This document shows positions 43,011 through 50,888 of a stretch of DNA of 64,000 bases, one piece after another. The first letter of the stretch is position 1, and each line of letters opens with the position of its first letter. A model generated the notes under the pieces. It did not search any database, had not been told where the DNA came from, and saw only the letters and a program-made list of their open reading frames with translations. Origin of the DNA: Flavobacteriaceae bacterium YJPT1-3 (GTDB taxonomy: Bacteria > Bacteroidota > Bacteroidia > Flavobacteriales > Flavobacteriaceae); assembly GCA_029866965.1 (NCBI GenBank), contig CP123444.1, positions 186,001-250,000 on the forward strand. The letters are read 5' to 3'. Made by a program: the position numbers and the translations under genes.

Positions 43011-43169
43011 ATGCAAAACACCAAACACACCCTGCATCACTTAATGGCTATCTTCCGAACCGGAGCCGGTCGCGTAAAAAATTATGTGTTGCAGGCCACC
43101 GACTGTTCCTCTCATGCTCTTCACGATTACTATTGTGATGCAGAACGGCCTTTCATTCCTAAAAATTAA
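43011..43169 (+). CDS. Small hypothetical protein
   Basis: This 52-residue protein starts at MQNTKHTLHHLMAIFRTGAG and has two cysteines (TDCSSH, YYCDAE). A promoter-like element upstream supports the ATG at 43011. It is 53 bp before the AhpD-like gene, so they may share a transcript. I recognise no family. Confidence 0.6.
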   Translation: MQNTKHTLHHLMAIFRTGAGRVKNYVLQATDCSSHALHDYYCDAERPFIPKN

Positions 43170-43222
43170 TCACACTCAATTTATAAATTAACCGCTACGC
43201 AGTAGCACGAAACTTGAATATT

Positions 43223-43771
43223 ATGAACACATTTAATGTACCCACCCGTAACCAGGTCAATTCCACCAACCAAGGCATTTTTGACCAGCTTGAAAAAGCC
43301 GTAGGCTTTGTACCCAATCTTTTTGCGACCTATGCCTTAAGTGATAACGCACTTCAGAACTACCTGAATTTATCGAACGCTAAGACCTCACTGAAAGCGA
43401 AAGAAAAAGAAGTGGTGAATCTGGCGGTCAGTCAGGTGAACAACTGTATCTATTGTCTTTCGGCCCACACCGCCATTGGAAAAATGAACGGCTTTACTGA
43501 GGAGCAGATTTTGGAAATCCGCAGTGGACGTGCCACTTTTGACTCTAAATTAGATGCCTTGGCCCGTCTGGCTAAAAACATCACTGAGAACCGCGGCAAG
43601 ACTAATGCTGAAATTGTCGATAATTTTTTAAACGCCGGATGGACCCAGGAAAACCTGGTAGACACTATCGTTTTGGTAGGCGATAAAACCATCTCTAACT
43701 ATCTGCACAACACCACCCGGGTACCGGTCGATTTTCCAGTAGCAGAACCCCTCGAAGCCGAGTTGGTCTAG
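43223..43771 (+). CDS. Carboxymuconolactone decarboxylase / AhpD-like protein
   Basis: This 182-residue protein has the AhpD fold: FDQLEKAVGFVPNLFATYA, then the conserved helix with the CxxC redox pair and His in NNCIYCLSAHTAIGKMNG, and FLNAGWTQENLVDTIVLV. Such proteins act as alkylhydroperoxidase-type thiol reductases. The ATG at 43223 is preferred to a TTG 9 bp upstream. It ends at a strong terminator. Confidence 0.9.
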   Translation: MNTFNVPTRNQVNSTNQGIFDQLEKAVGFVPNLFATYALSDNALQNYLNLSNAKTSLKAKEKEVVNLAVSQVNNCIYCLSAHTAIGKMNGFTEEQILEIRSGRATFDSKLDALARLAKNITENRGKTNAEIVDNFLNAGWTQENLVDTIVLVGDKTISNYLHNTTRVPVDFPVAEPLEAELV

Positions 43772-43793
43772 GCAGTACGTACCTAATGCATTT

Positions 43794-43821
43794 AAATAAC
43801 CCGGCTTAAGCCGGGTTATTT
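43794..43821. terminator. Bidirectional terminator
   Basis: A perfect 12-bp stem (AAATAACCCGGC/GCCGGGTTATTT) with a TTAA loop lies between convergent genes. It includes the first bases of the stop codon of the following minus-strand gene. Confidence 0.88.
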
Positions 43822-44413
43822 AGTTCTTCTCCGTCTCTCCTATATAGGCCGGATCTAATTGTGCTAAACTCTCCCGATAGGAGCGCAACAGTTCTTCTTC
43901 TTTATAGACAATATCCGTCATGGAGATATTGATATAGCGCAATATCTTCGTGATCGCCTCTTGATCTTCACTAAAATCCATAGTGATTAGGCCGGAAAGT
44001 AAGATCTGTACAAAATCATGGTAATTGTCCTGATAGCTGTAGGTTTGATTTAAGCTCTGTATTTTCTCCAACTCGAGACCATTGATGACCCCAGTTTGAA
44101 TTCCCGTTTCAAAAGCACTGTTGGCTAATGTTGGCGTATTCACCCCGCGCCAGAATCGCGGTCCGTTCGAGCTCCCATCCCAAGCATTTTGCAAATAGTA
44201 GCGCGTACTGTCGCGCAACATGACGTGATACTCCAGGACCTCGTCAATTTTAGATTGATTACTCTTGATCTCAGCGATCATATTCTGAACTAAGAGATCT
44301 TCCTGTTTCTGCTGGTCTTTGCTCGCAGACCAGTCTGAGACCAAATACCCTAAAAATACCCCAATGGCTACCGGTACGATCTGAAACAGTAATTCTCCAA
44401 ATTTATTCTTCAT
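43820..44413 (-). CDS. DUF6090-like membrane-anchored protein
   Basis: This 197-residue protein has an N-terminal helix (LFQIVPVAIGVFLGYLVSDW at about residues 8-27), followed by QKQEDLLVQNMIAEIKSNQSK and a helical tail. The layout (short N-terminal anchor, then charged helices) and the ENNLV-like LVQNMIAEIKSNQ resemble the DUF6090 group, but the anchor sequence is different, so this is a distant member at best. Function unknown. Confidence 0.65.
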   Translation of the reverse strand: MKNKFGELLFQIVPVAIGVFLGYLVSDWSASKDQQKQEDLLVQNMIAEIKSNQSKIDEVLEYHVMLRDSTRYYLQNAWDGSSNGPRFWRGVNTPTLANSAFETGIQTGVINGLELEKIQSLNQTYSYQDNYHDFVQILLSGLITMDFSEDQEAITKILRYINISMTDIVYKEEELLRSYRESLAQLDPAYIGETEKN

Positions 44414-44454
44414 AGAAAACGTCTAATTATTTGATGCTGAATGTCGTGTATAAA

Positions 44455-44468
44455 GCTTTCGCGAAAGC
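44455..44468. repeat. Iterated palindrome GCTTTCGCGAAAGC, copy 7 (intergenic)
   Basis: Exact copy in the gap between two minus-strand genes; the palindrome extends to 20 bp (44452-44471). It is the only exact copy outside a gene and may also act as a terminator for the GNAT gene. Confidence 0.85.
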
Positions 44469-44482
44469 TTTTTCGGCTATGA

Positions 44483-44776
44483 TTAGCCTAGATTATACTT
44501 TTCCGAAACAATGCGCTTCCATTCCGGATGCCGCTTGATGTAGGCCACTACAAAAGGACAAAGGGGAGCCAGTTTCAGTCCGCTGTCTTCCACCATGGGC
44601 AACACCGCCTCTACCATAGCAAAGCCATAGCCCTGGCCTTCCAGAGCCGGAGGCACCTCGGTGTGGGTCAGGAAAAAGAGTTCTTTGGTTTTGATGTATT
44701 CCAAAAGGATGAGTCGATCGTCCACTTGGGCTTCAAAGCGTTTGCCATCGGCATTATCGGTAACCTTTAATTGCAT
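44483..44776 (-). CDS. GNAT-family N-acetyltransferase, small form
   Basis: This 97-residue protein is the short GNAT/YidJ-like type: LEYIKTKELFFLTHTEVPPALEGQGYGFAMVEAVL (in parts: FFLTHTEVPPALEGQGYG; GFAMVEAVL), with the acetyl-CoA loop QGYGFA, and LAPLCPFVVAYIKRHPEW, the characteristic PxCPFV motif. It probably acetylates a small amine; substrate unknown. It diverges from the following lipoprotein gene across a 37-bp gap. Confidence 0.9.
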   Translation of the reverse strand: MQLKVTDNADGKRFEAQVDDRLILLEYIKTKELFFLTHTEVPPALEGQGYGFAMVEAVLPMVEDSGLKLAPLCPFVVAYIKRHPEWKRIVSEKYNLG

Positions 44777-44785
44777 GGGCAGTTG

Positions 44786-44793
44786 TATCTTTG
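44786..44793 (+). promoter_or_regulatory. -7 element of the lipoprotein gene at 44814
   Basis: TATCTTTG, a perfect TAnnTTTG, sits 20 nt before the ATG. A matching TTG at the usual distance is not clear. Confidence 0.55.
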
Positions 44794-44813
44794 GTTAAAA
44801 ATAAACCATCCGT

Positions 44814-45512
44814 ATGAAATCTTTTCTAGTTGTTCTGATCATCCTACTTACCCTTACTGCTTGTAAAACCGAGCAACAATCTGAAGCCAATAGTGAAACT
44901 CCTCCAGCCGAAGAAGCCTGGACGGCAGATTCATTCACGGACAGCATCGCATTGGCGCACGGCTACGATCAATGGAGTAAGGTCCAAGAAATTCGATTTA
45001 CCTTCAATGTGGATCGCGGAGACAATCATTTTGAGCGTTCCTGGATCTGGCAACCCAAAACCGATGACGTCACCCTGATGTCCGCTCAGGACACGGTCCG
45101 TTATAATAGAAAAGACATGGACAGTACCGCCATCGCCACCGATAAAGGCTTTATCAACGACAAATTCTGGCTGCTGGCGCCTTATCAATTAGTCTGGGAC
45201 GAAAATATAGAGGTCACTGTACAAGACACAGCTACTGCCCCTATGAGCAAGGAAGTCATGACCAAAGTCACCACCGTCTATACCGGTGATGGAGGCTATA
45301 CGCCGGGTGATGCTTATGATTATTTTATTGATGACGACAAGGTGGTGCGGGAATGGATCTACCGTCGCGGCAACGTTTCCGAATTTTCCATGGTCACCAC
45401 CTGGGAAGATTATGAAGACCTCAACGGACTCCAGATTTCCAAGACGCATCGCGCTCCTGAAGATGCGGTCAAACTCTATTTTACCGGTATTGAGGTGATG
45501 AAGGAGGAATAA
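44814..45512 (+). CDS. Hypothetical lipoprotein
   Basis: This 232-residue lipoprotein has a lipobox LTAC (Cys17), a Glu/Ser-rich linker, and a beta-rich domain of the DUF-type found in flavobacteria: WSKVQEIRFTFNVDRG, NRKDMDSTAIATDKGFIN, FWLLAPYQLVWD. These stretches resemble the outer-membrane lipoprotein carrier (LolA/LppX) fold. Function unknown. It ends next to a repeat-rich gap. Confidence 0.72.
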   Translation: MKSFLVVLIILLTLTACKTEQQSEANSETPPAEEAWTADSFTDSIALAHGYDQWSKVQEIRFTFNVDRGDNHFERSWIWQPKTDDVTLMSAQDTVRYNRKDMDSTAIATDKGFINDKFWLLAPYQLVWDENIEVTVQDTATAPMSKEVMTKVTTVYTGDGGYTPGDAYDYFIDDDKVVREWIYRRGNVSEFSMVTTWEDYEDLNGLQISKTHRAPEDAVKLYFTGIEVMKEE

Positions 45513-45529
45513 AGATCTTTCGAGAGATT

Positions 45530-45617
45530 CGCCTGGACTTCGATACGTTTGCGTCGGTGACTGAGTGTCCGCCGGTTGGCGGATGTATCGAAGTCCAGGC
45601 GCAAACACTCAGTCACC
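45530..45617. repeat. Interlocked inverted-repeat element
   Basis: Three segments recur as reverse complements in the same order: a 17-bp arm (45530-45546 with 45585-45601), a 7-bp arm (45547-45553 with 45600-45606) and a 12-bp arm (45556-45567 with 45606-45617). Between them is a TCCGCC-GGTT-GGCGGA hairpin. The pairs cross, so two mutually exclusive foldings are possible. Confidence 0.85.
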
Positions 45618-45672
45618 AGGCGAACGTCCAATCATCAGGATTATGTTAACCGATGACTGTGTAGTCAGCGAC

Positions 45673-46845
45673 CTATTTTTTCCTCAACAAAACCAAGCCG
45701 ATTAGAAAGGCCACGGCACAGGCCATGGCCAACACCGTATAGCTCAATCGCAGACTGGACCAATCAGCCAGAAAGCCCATACTGGCCGGAGCGGCCATAA
45801 AGCCTACAAAGCCAAAACCGGCCACAAAAGAGATGCCTTCACTGGAGGAGACCCCCTTGGTTTTTCCGGCCAGACGAAACAATTCTGGGATCACTACTGA
45901 AAATCCAAGGCCCACCAATCCAAAGCCCACAAAGCAGAGGATCATCATTCCGGAAAGTATGCCCAGATAGCCTAAAAAGGAGAGCGCACAGCCGGCAATG
46001 ATGATACGCAGCGAACCAAAGCGGCTGCTGACCGCATCACCAAAAAAGCGACCGGTGGTCATGGTAGCACTAAAGATGACAAAACCCAGTCCGGCCACCC
46101 ACTCTCGGCTCACCTCCATCACATCTTCCAGATACAGTTTGCTCCATTGCTCAATAGAACCCTCGCTACCCATTACGATCAAGGCGATCAGGGTCAGACC
46201 CAACAAGGGTTTAAACAGTGAAAAAATCAATTTTCCTTCGCCTTCCTGCACCGGACTCCAGATGTTCAGGTAGCTTTTGGCCAGCAACAAATTGGTAATG
46301 ACCACCACGACCGCGGCTCCGGCCATATGATAAAGTGATACGTCTATCTTTTCGATAAACAGGCTGCCTATACCGGCACCTATGACTCCTCCCAGGCTAA
46401 AAAAGCCGTGGGCTGCACTCATAAAGTTGATCTCATCTTCCACTTCGATGTCAGAGACCAGAGCGTTCATGGCAATGTCGGTAAAGCTGGAAGCGATACC
46501 CGTGATCAGCAGGCTACCGCATAGGAGGTAGTACTCGTTGACACTCACCGGTACCAAAAAAAGTACCGCAAAACTGAGGATCCCGATCAGCGTAGAGCGC
46601 CCCACACCTATGGCCTTGATGATGCGGCTGGCAAAAGTGATCGCAAATAGAATCCCCAGTGCATAGCAAAATAGCGCCACTCCCAATTCGCCATCATCAA
46701 TACCCAATTTCTCTTTGATGCGCGGAATGTGAAGTACCCAGGTCCCCATCATGATATTCAGAGAAGCGAATACCCAGACCGGAGCGAAATAGCGTTTGCG
46801 TTGTAAGATGAGTCCGAGGGAGTGCATGGGCGTAAAAAATATCAA
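45673..46845 (-). CDS. MFS transporter
   Basis: This 390-residue protein has 12 predicted membrane helices and the DHA/FucP-like pattern of MFS proteins: a helix 2-3 loop ASRIIKAIGVGRS and the mid-protein charged loop. Residues such as GFVIFSATMTTGRFFGDAVS-type (in parts: FSATMTTGRFFGDAV) are typical of the FucP/MdfA-like group. Substrate unknown. It diverges from kynU across a 63-bp gap, which raises the possibility of tryptophan or kynurenine transport (inference). Start could be M1 at 46845 or the ATG at 46827. Confidence 0.88.
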   Translation of the reverse strand: MIFFTPMHSLGLILQRKRYFAPVWVFASLNIMMGTWVLHIPRIKEKLGIDDGELGVALFCYALGILFAITFASRIIKAIGVGRSTLIGILSFAVLFLVPVSVNEYYLLCGSLLITGIASSFTDIAMNALVSDIEVEDEINFMSAAHGFFSLGGVIGAGIGSLFIEKIDVSLYHMAGAAVVVVITNLLLAKSYLNIWSPVQEGEGKLIFSLFKPLLGLTLIALIVMGSEGSIEQWSKLYLEDVMEVSREWVAGLGFVIFSATMTTGRFFGDAVSSRFGSLRIIIAGCALSFLGYLGILSGMMILCFVGFGLVGLGFSVVIPELFRLAGKTKGVSSSEGISFVAGFGFVGFMAAPASMGFLADWSSLRLSYTVLAMACAVAFLIGLVLLRKK

Positions 46846-46908
46846 ATGTAAGCCATTTTGCCAGAGACTCTCGCCGCGCTCCCCGCTATAAATTCGTAAT
46901 TTTAAGCC

Positions 46909-48183
46909 ATGCCGGAAACTACCTTCTATACGACCGATCGATCCTTTGCGTTGGAGCAGGATGGAGAAGATACTTTAGCTCGCTTTCGCGAAAGCTTCCA
47001 CCTGCCCAAAGACGCCTCAAGAAATCCCCTTCTTTATTTCTGCGGCAACTCCCTAGGCTTACAACCCAAAACCACCGCTCAGTACATCCAGCAAGAGCTG
47101 GACGATTGGGCACGGTTGGGCGTGGAAGGACATTTTGAGGCCCTCAATCCCTGGATGCCTTACCACGAAAGTCTATCCAAGTCCATGGCTAACATCGTAG
47201 GTGCTAAACCCCGGGAAGTGGTCGTCATGAACACCCTAACGACTAATTTACACCTGATGATGGTGAGTTTTTACCGCCCTACAGATAAGCGCTTTAAAAT
47301 CGTAGTGGAAGCGGATGCCTTCCCTTCCGATAAGTATGCGGTACGCTCGCAGATCGAACATCACGGCTATGATGCTGACGACGGACTCCTACTCTGGAAA
47401 CCGCGAGAAGGGGAAGAACTGTGCCGTATGGAAGATCTCGAAGCGATATTTGAAGCACAAGGAGATCAGATCGCTCTGGTTATGATCGGCACCACCAACT
47501 ATTACTCCGGTCAGGCATTCCCCATTAAAGAAATCACCCAGTTAGGGCATCGACACGGCGCTAAAGTAGGCTTCGACCTGGCCCACGGGGTGGGGAATAT
47601 CCAGCCGGATCTACATGCCGCCGGACCTGATTTTGCGGTTTGGTGCTCTTACAAATACCTCAACTCCGGACCCGGTAGTCTGGCCGGATGCTTTGTGCAT
47701 GAGCGGCATGCCCACGACAAGAATCTGAATCGCTTTGCGGGCTGGTGGGGCCACAACAAAGAAACCCGTTTTAACATGCGCTACGAGTTCGACCCCCTGC
47801 CCGGTGCCGAAGGCTGGCAATTGAGCAATCCGCCTATCCTCTCCATGGCGGCGGTGAAGGCTTCATTGGATCTTTTCGCGCAAGCGGGCATGGACAAGCT
47901 CCGTCAAAAATCAGTTCAACTCACGGGCTATCTGGAGTATTTGATCCACCAACTCGACAATGACCGTGTTCACATCATCACCCCCGCCGATCCCGAGCAA
48001 CGCGGCTGCCAACTCTCCATACAAGTGAAAGATGCAGATAGAACACTGCACAACAAGCTGACCGAAGCCGGCGTGATCTCCGACTGGCGGGAACCCGACG
48101 TCATCCGCCTCGCTCCGGCTCCCTTTTACACCCGTTTTGTGGATGTATATGACGTAGTGGAACGTTTAAAACAACTGCTCTAG
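46909..48183 (+). CDS. kynU: Kynureninase
   Basis: This PLP enzyme cleaves kynurenine (to anthranilate and alanine) or 3-hydroxykynurenine (to 3-hydroxyanthranilate and alanine). It is 424 residues: YFCGNSLGLQPK, the aromatic/phosphate region, DLAHGVGN and the PLP lysine Lys249 in WCSYKYLNSGPGS. FAGWWGHNKETRF is the characteristic substrate loop. It heads an apparent kynurenine cluster; the PaiB-like gene starts immediately after its stop. An exact iterated palindrome at 46982-46995 encodes FRES. Confidence 0.97.
   Translation: MPETTFYTTDRSFALEQDGEDTLARFRESFHLPKDASRNPLLYFCGNSLGLQPKTTAQYIQQELDDWARLGVEGHFEALNPWMPYHESLSKSMANIVGAKPREVVVMNTLTTNLHLMMVSFYRPTDKRFKIVVEADAFPSDKYAVRSQIEHHGYDADDGLLLWKPREGEELCRMEDLEAIFEAQGDQIALVMIGTTNYYSGQAFPIKEITQLGHRHGAKVGFDLAHGVGNIQPDLHAAGPDFAVWCSYKYLNSGPGSLAGCFVHERHAHDKNLNRFAGWWGHNKETRFNMRYEFDPLPGAEGWQLSNPPILSMAAVKASLDLFAQAGMDKLRQKSVQLTGYLEYLIHQLDNDRVHIITPADPEQRGCQLSIQVKDADRTLHNKLTEAGVISDWREPDVIRLAPAPFYTRFVDVYDVVERLKQLL
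46982..46995. repeat. Iterated palindrome GCTTTCGCGAAAGC, copy 8
   Basis: Exact copy inside kynU, read as Phe-Arg-Glu-Ser. Confidence 0.85.
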
Positions 48184-48816
48184 ATGTACATCCCTGAACT
48201 CTATAAAAATGACGATCAGGAGGAGATACGCGAGTTTCTCAAGGCGAATGCGTTTGGTATTCTGGTCTCTCAACAAAACGGTCGTTCTCTGGCCACCCAC
48301 ATTCCACTCGAACTCATCACAGAGGACGGAACGGACCTACTACACGCCCATATTTCCAAGGAGAATCCGCAATGGCATAATTTTGAGGATGGTATGGAGG
48401 TGTTGTGTATCTTTCAAGGTCCCCACAGCTACATTTCCTCCTCCTGGTACGATTTTCCGGAGGTACCCACCTGGAATTATACGGCGGTACATGTGTACGG
48501 TACTCTGCGCATGATCAAAGGAAAAAGACTGTACGAGCGGGTACGGATGCTGGTGGATAAATACGAAGCGGCTTCGGCCTGCCCGGTGGTGATGGATGAG
48601 CTCCCTAAGGAAGTGTTGCGACAGATGCAGGGTATTGTTGGTTTTGAAATCGACATCACAGAGATCCATGCCGCCAAAAAAATGTCCCAAAACCGAGATG
48701 ATCACAATCTAAAGAACATTGTGGAGCAGCTTCATCAAAGTGGAGACCCCATGCGACAGCAGGTGGCCGAAACCATGAAGGAAACCCGAAAACAAAATAA
48801 AAAGAAAGAATTTTGA
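48184..48816 (+). CDS. PaiB-type FMN-binding protein
   Basis: This 210-residue protein has the FMN-binding negative transcriptional regulator fold (PaiB): MYIPELYKNDDQEEIREFL, FGILVSQ, ATHIPLEL, and ISSSWYDFPEVPTWNYTAVHV. The last stretch is the family hallmark. In Bacillus PaiB regulates protease genes; here its place right after kynU (1-bp apart) suggests a role in the kynurenine operon, possibly as an FMN sensor or a flavin enzyme. Substrate unknown. Confidence 0.9.
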   Translation: MYIPELYKNDDQEEIREFLKANAFGILVSQQNGRSLATHIPLELITEDGTDLLHAHISKENPQWHNFEDGMEVLCIFQGPHSYISSSWYDFPEVPTWNYTAVHVYGTLRMIKGKRLYERVRMLVDKYEAASACPVVMDELPKEVLRQMQGIVGFEIDITEIHAAKKMSQNRDDHNLKNIVEQLHQSGDPMRQQVAETMKETRKQNKKKEF

Positions 48817-48951
48817 ACGCTACTATCCTTTAACGCAAGTATAGATGCAGCAAAGCTCCGAAAACCAGCGAAAATGAAATTGGAGCGCGGAGTTTGCAAA
48901 TCGATTTTCGCTGATGCGAAAAATACCTCGGTAAAGGGGTCTTTTTCTTTG

Positions 48952-48985
48952 GTTCGTTTCTTTTAGACAAGTAAAAGAAATGAAC
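48952..48985. repeat. Intergenic hairpin
   Basis: GTTCGTTTCTTTT (48952-48964) pairs with AAAAGAAATGAAC (48973-48985) through one G-T pair. It lies in the 244-bp gap between the PaiB-like gene and kmo. No T-run follows, so it is not an obvious terminator. Confidence 0.6.
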
Positions 48986-49060
48986 AAATTAAAGAAAATT
49001 GATTACACTTAATTAAACGGCTTCAAGTTGGTGGGTTAGAATTGAAAGGAAATAAATAAT

Positions 49061-50461
49061 ATGCTAAAAAAAGATCATATTTTAATCATCGGTGCCGGTC
49101 TCTGTGGTTCCCTACTCGCCCTGCGTATGGCGCAGCGGGGCTATCGCATTACTTTGATGGAAAAGCGTCCCGACATGCGAGCCGTCCATCAGGATGCCGG
49201 TCGCTCCATCAACCTTGCCTTTTCCGCTCGGGGCATGAAGGGAATTAAACTGGTGGGCCTGGAGAAGGAAGTCACTAAATTATGCATTCCTATGTTGGGC
49301 CGTATGATCCACGATCCTCAAGGGAATACGCTGTTTAGTCCCTACAGTGGTCGGCAAGATGAATACATCAACAGCATCAGCAGGACCGATTTGAACATCA
49401 TGTTGCTCAATGCATTGGAAGCTTTTGACAATGTGGATTTACGCTTTAATCAAAGCTGCAAAAAAGTCGATCTGGAGGCGGCCGGCGCTGCTTTTGAAGA
49501 CTACAACACCAAAGAACAGGTCACCATTCAAGCCGATGTGATCCTGGGGGCTGACGGGGCGGGTTCAGCCGTGCGTAAAAGCATGTTTAATCACAAGAAA
49601 TTCCTGTTCAGCTACGCGCAGGACTACCTTACCCACGGCTACAAAGAATTGACCATTCCCCCCACTGCAGACGGTGGCTACCGCACCGAAAAAGGAGCCC
49701 TACACATCTGGCCCCGGGGCGAAGACATGCTCATTGCCCTGCCCAACCTGGATGGGAGCTTTACGGTCACCTTATTCTTACCCTACTCCGACAGCGACTA
49801 CTGCTTTGACAACCTCAACAGCGCAGAGCGGGTAAACGATTACTTTGCAAAGGAGTTCCCGGATGCGCTGGCCTTAATGCCAGACTTAGCTACTGAGTTC
49901 TTTGAGAATCCCACCGGCCCCCTGGGGACCATTAAATGCTCCCCCTGGCATGCCTATGGTAAGGTCTGTCTGTTGGGCGATGCCGCCCACGCCATTGTCC
50001 CATTTTACGGCCAGGGCATGAATGCCAGTTTTGAAGATGTGGTGGTCTTCGACGGCATTTTAGAGGAATACGAAGGCGACTGGGATCAGGTGTTCGGTCA
50101 CTATCAAAAAGCCCGCAAAAAAGACACGGATGCTATTGCCGATCTGGCCGTGGATAATTTTCACGAGATGAAAGAACATACGGCCAGTCCATTATTTCAG
50201 GCCAAGCGCAAGCTGGAGACAGCCTTCGAAAAGGAGTTCCCTGCCGACTACTACAGCAAGTACAGCCTGGTCACTTTTAAAGGAGATCTCCCGTATGCGG
50301 AGGCCATGCGTCGAGGTCGGGCTCAGGACAAGGCTATTCTCAATCTATTGGATGAGGGCGCATTGCCTGATTCGCTTTCGCGAAAGCAACAACTGGATAA
50401 AGTCTTAGCAGAAACCGAGGCCATTCTTAACGAAGATGCCTTAATCAATAATCTAAAGTAA
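49061..50461 (+). CDS. kmo: Kynurenine 3-monooxygenase
   Basis: This FAD monooxygenase hydroxylates kynurenine to 3-hydroxykynurenine with NADPH and oxygen. It is 466 residues: the FAD-binding GxGxxG in [16 protein letters not shown], the DG motif region [10 protein letters not shown], and the [21 protein letters not shown] loop (in parts: [20 protein letters not shown]). The C-terminal helices are typical. An exact iterated palindrome at 50374-50387 encodes LSRK. The following RidA gene starts 10 bp after its stop. Confidence 0.97.
   Translation: MLKKDHILIIGAGLCGSLLALRMAQRGYRITLMEKRPDMRAVHQDAGRSINLAFSARGMKGIKLVGLEKEVTKLCIPMLGRMIHDPQGNTLFSPYSGRQDEYINSISRTDLNIMLLNALEAFDNVDLRFNQSCKKVDLEAAGAAFEDYNTKEQVTIQADVILGADGAGSAVRKSMFNHKKFLFSYAQDYLTHGYKELTIPPTADGGYRTEKGALHIWPRGEDMLIALPNLDGSFTVTLFLPYSDSDYCFDNLNSAERVNDYFAKEFPDALALMPDLATEFFENPTGPLGTIKCSPWHAYGKVCLLGDAAHAIVPFYGQGMNASFEDVVVFDGILEEYEGDWDQVFGHYQKARKKDTDAIADLAVDNFHEMKEHTASPLFQAKRKLETAFEKEFPADYYSKYSLVTFKGDLPYAEAMRRGRAQDKAILNLLDEGALPDSLSRKQQLDKVLAETEAILNEDALINNLK
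50374..50387. repeat. Iterated palindrome GCTTTCGCGAAAGC, copy 9
   Basis: Exact copy near the end of kmo, read as Ser-Leu-Ser-Arg-Lys in the third possible frame. Confidence 0.85.
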
Positions 50462-50471
50462 AATTAGAAGT

Positions 50472-50888
50472 ATGAAAGGAAAATTGGTAGAAGGAAAAGC
50501 CACTCCCCGGGGTGCATATCCACACGTCAAACGCGTTGGCGACTTTATATTCATTTCAGGAACGAGTTCGCGACTGCCGGACAACACCTTTGCCGGAGTA
50601 CGACAGGTGGATGAAATGGGCAGCATGGAATTGGATGTACGCGAACAAACACGAGCGGTACTGGAGAATATCAAGGATTATCTCGCCACCGAAAATGCCA
50701 CCCTGGCTGATGTAGTGGATGTCACCTCTTTTTTGGTCAATATGAACGATTTTGCCGGCTACAATGAAGTGTACGCCGAATATTTCAATAAAGAAACCGG
50801 ACCGGCACGGACGACCGTAGCAGTCCATCAGCTTCCCCATCCCAATCTGGTGGTGGAGATCAAAGCCATGGCGTATAAACCGCTGTGA
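50472..50888 (+). CDS. RidA-family deaminase, probable 2-aminomuconate deaminase
   Basis: This 138-residue protein has the RidA/YjgF fold: [34 protein letters not shown] and [21 protein letters not shown] with the conserved Arg. The longer loop and context match the 2-aminomuconate deaminase subgroup, which removes ammonia from 2-aminomuconate in the 3-hydroxyanthranilate route. It is coupled to the dehydrogenase gene through a TGATG stop-start overlap. Confidence 0.9.
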   Translation: MKGKLVEGKATPRGAYPHVKRVGDFIFISGTSSRLPDNTFAGVRQVDEMGSMELDVREQTRAVLENIKDYLATENATLADVVDVTSFLVNMNDFAGYNEVYAEYFNKETGPARTTVAVHQLPHPNLVVEIKAMAYKPL

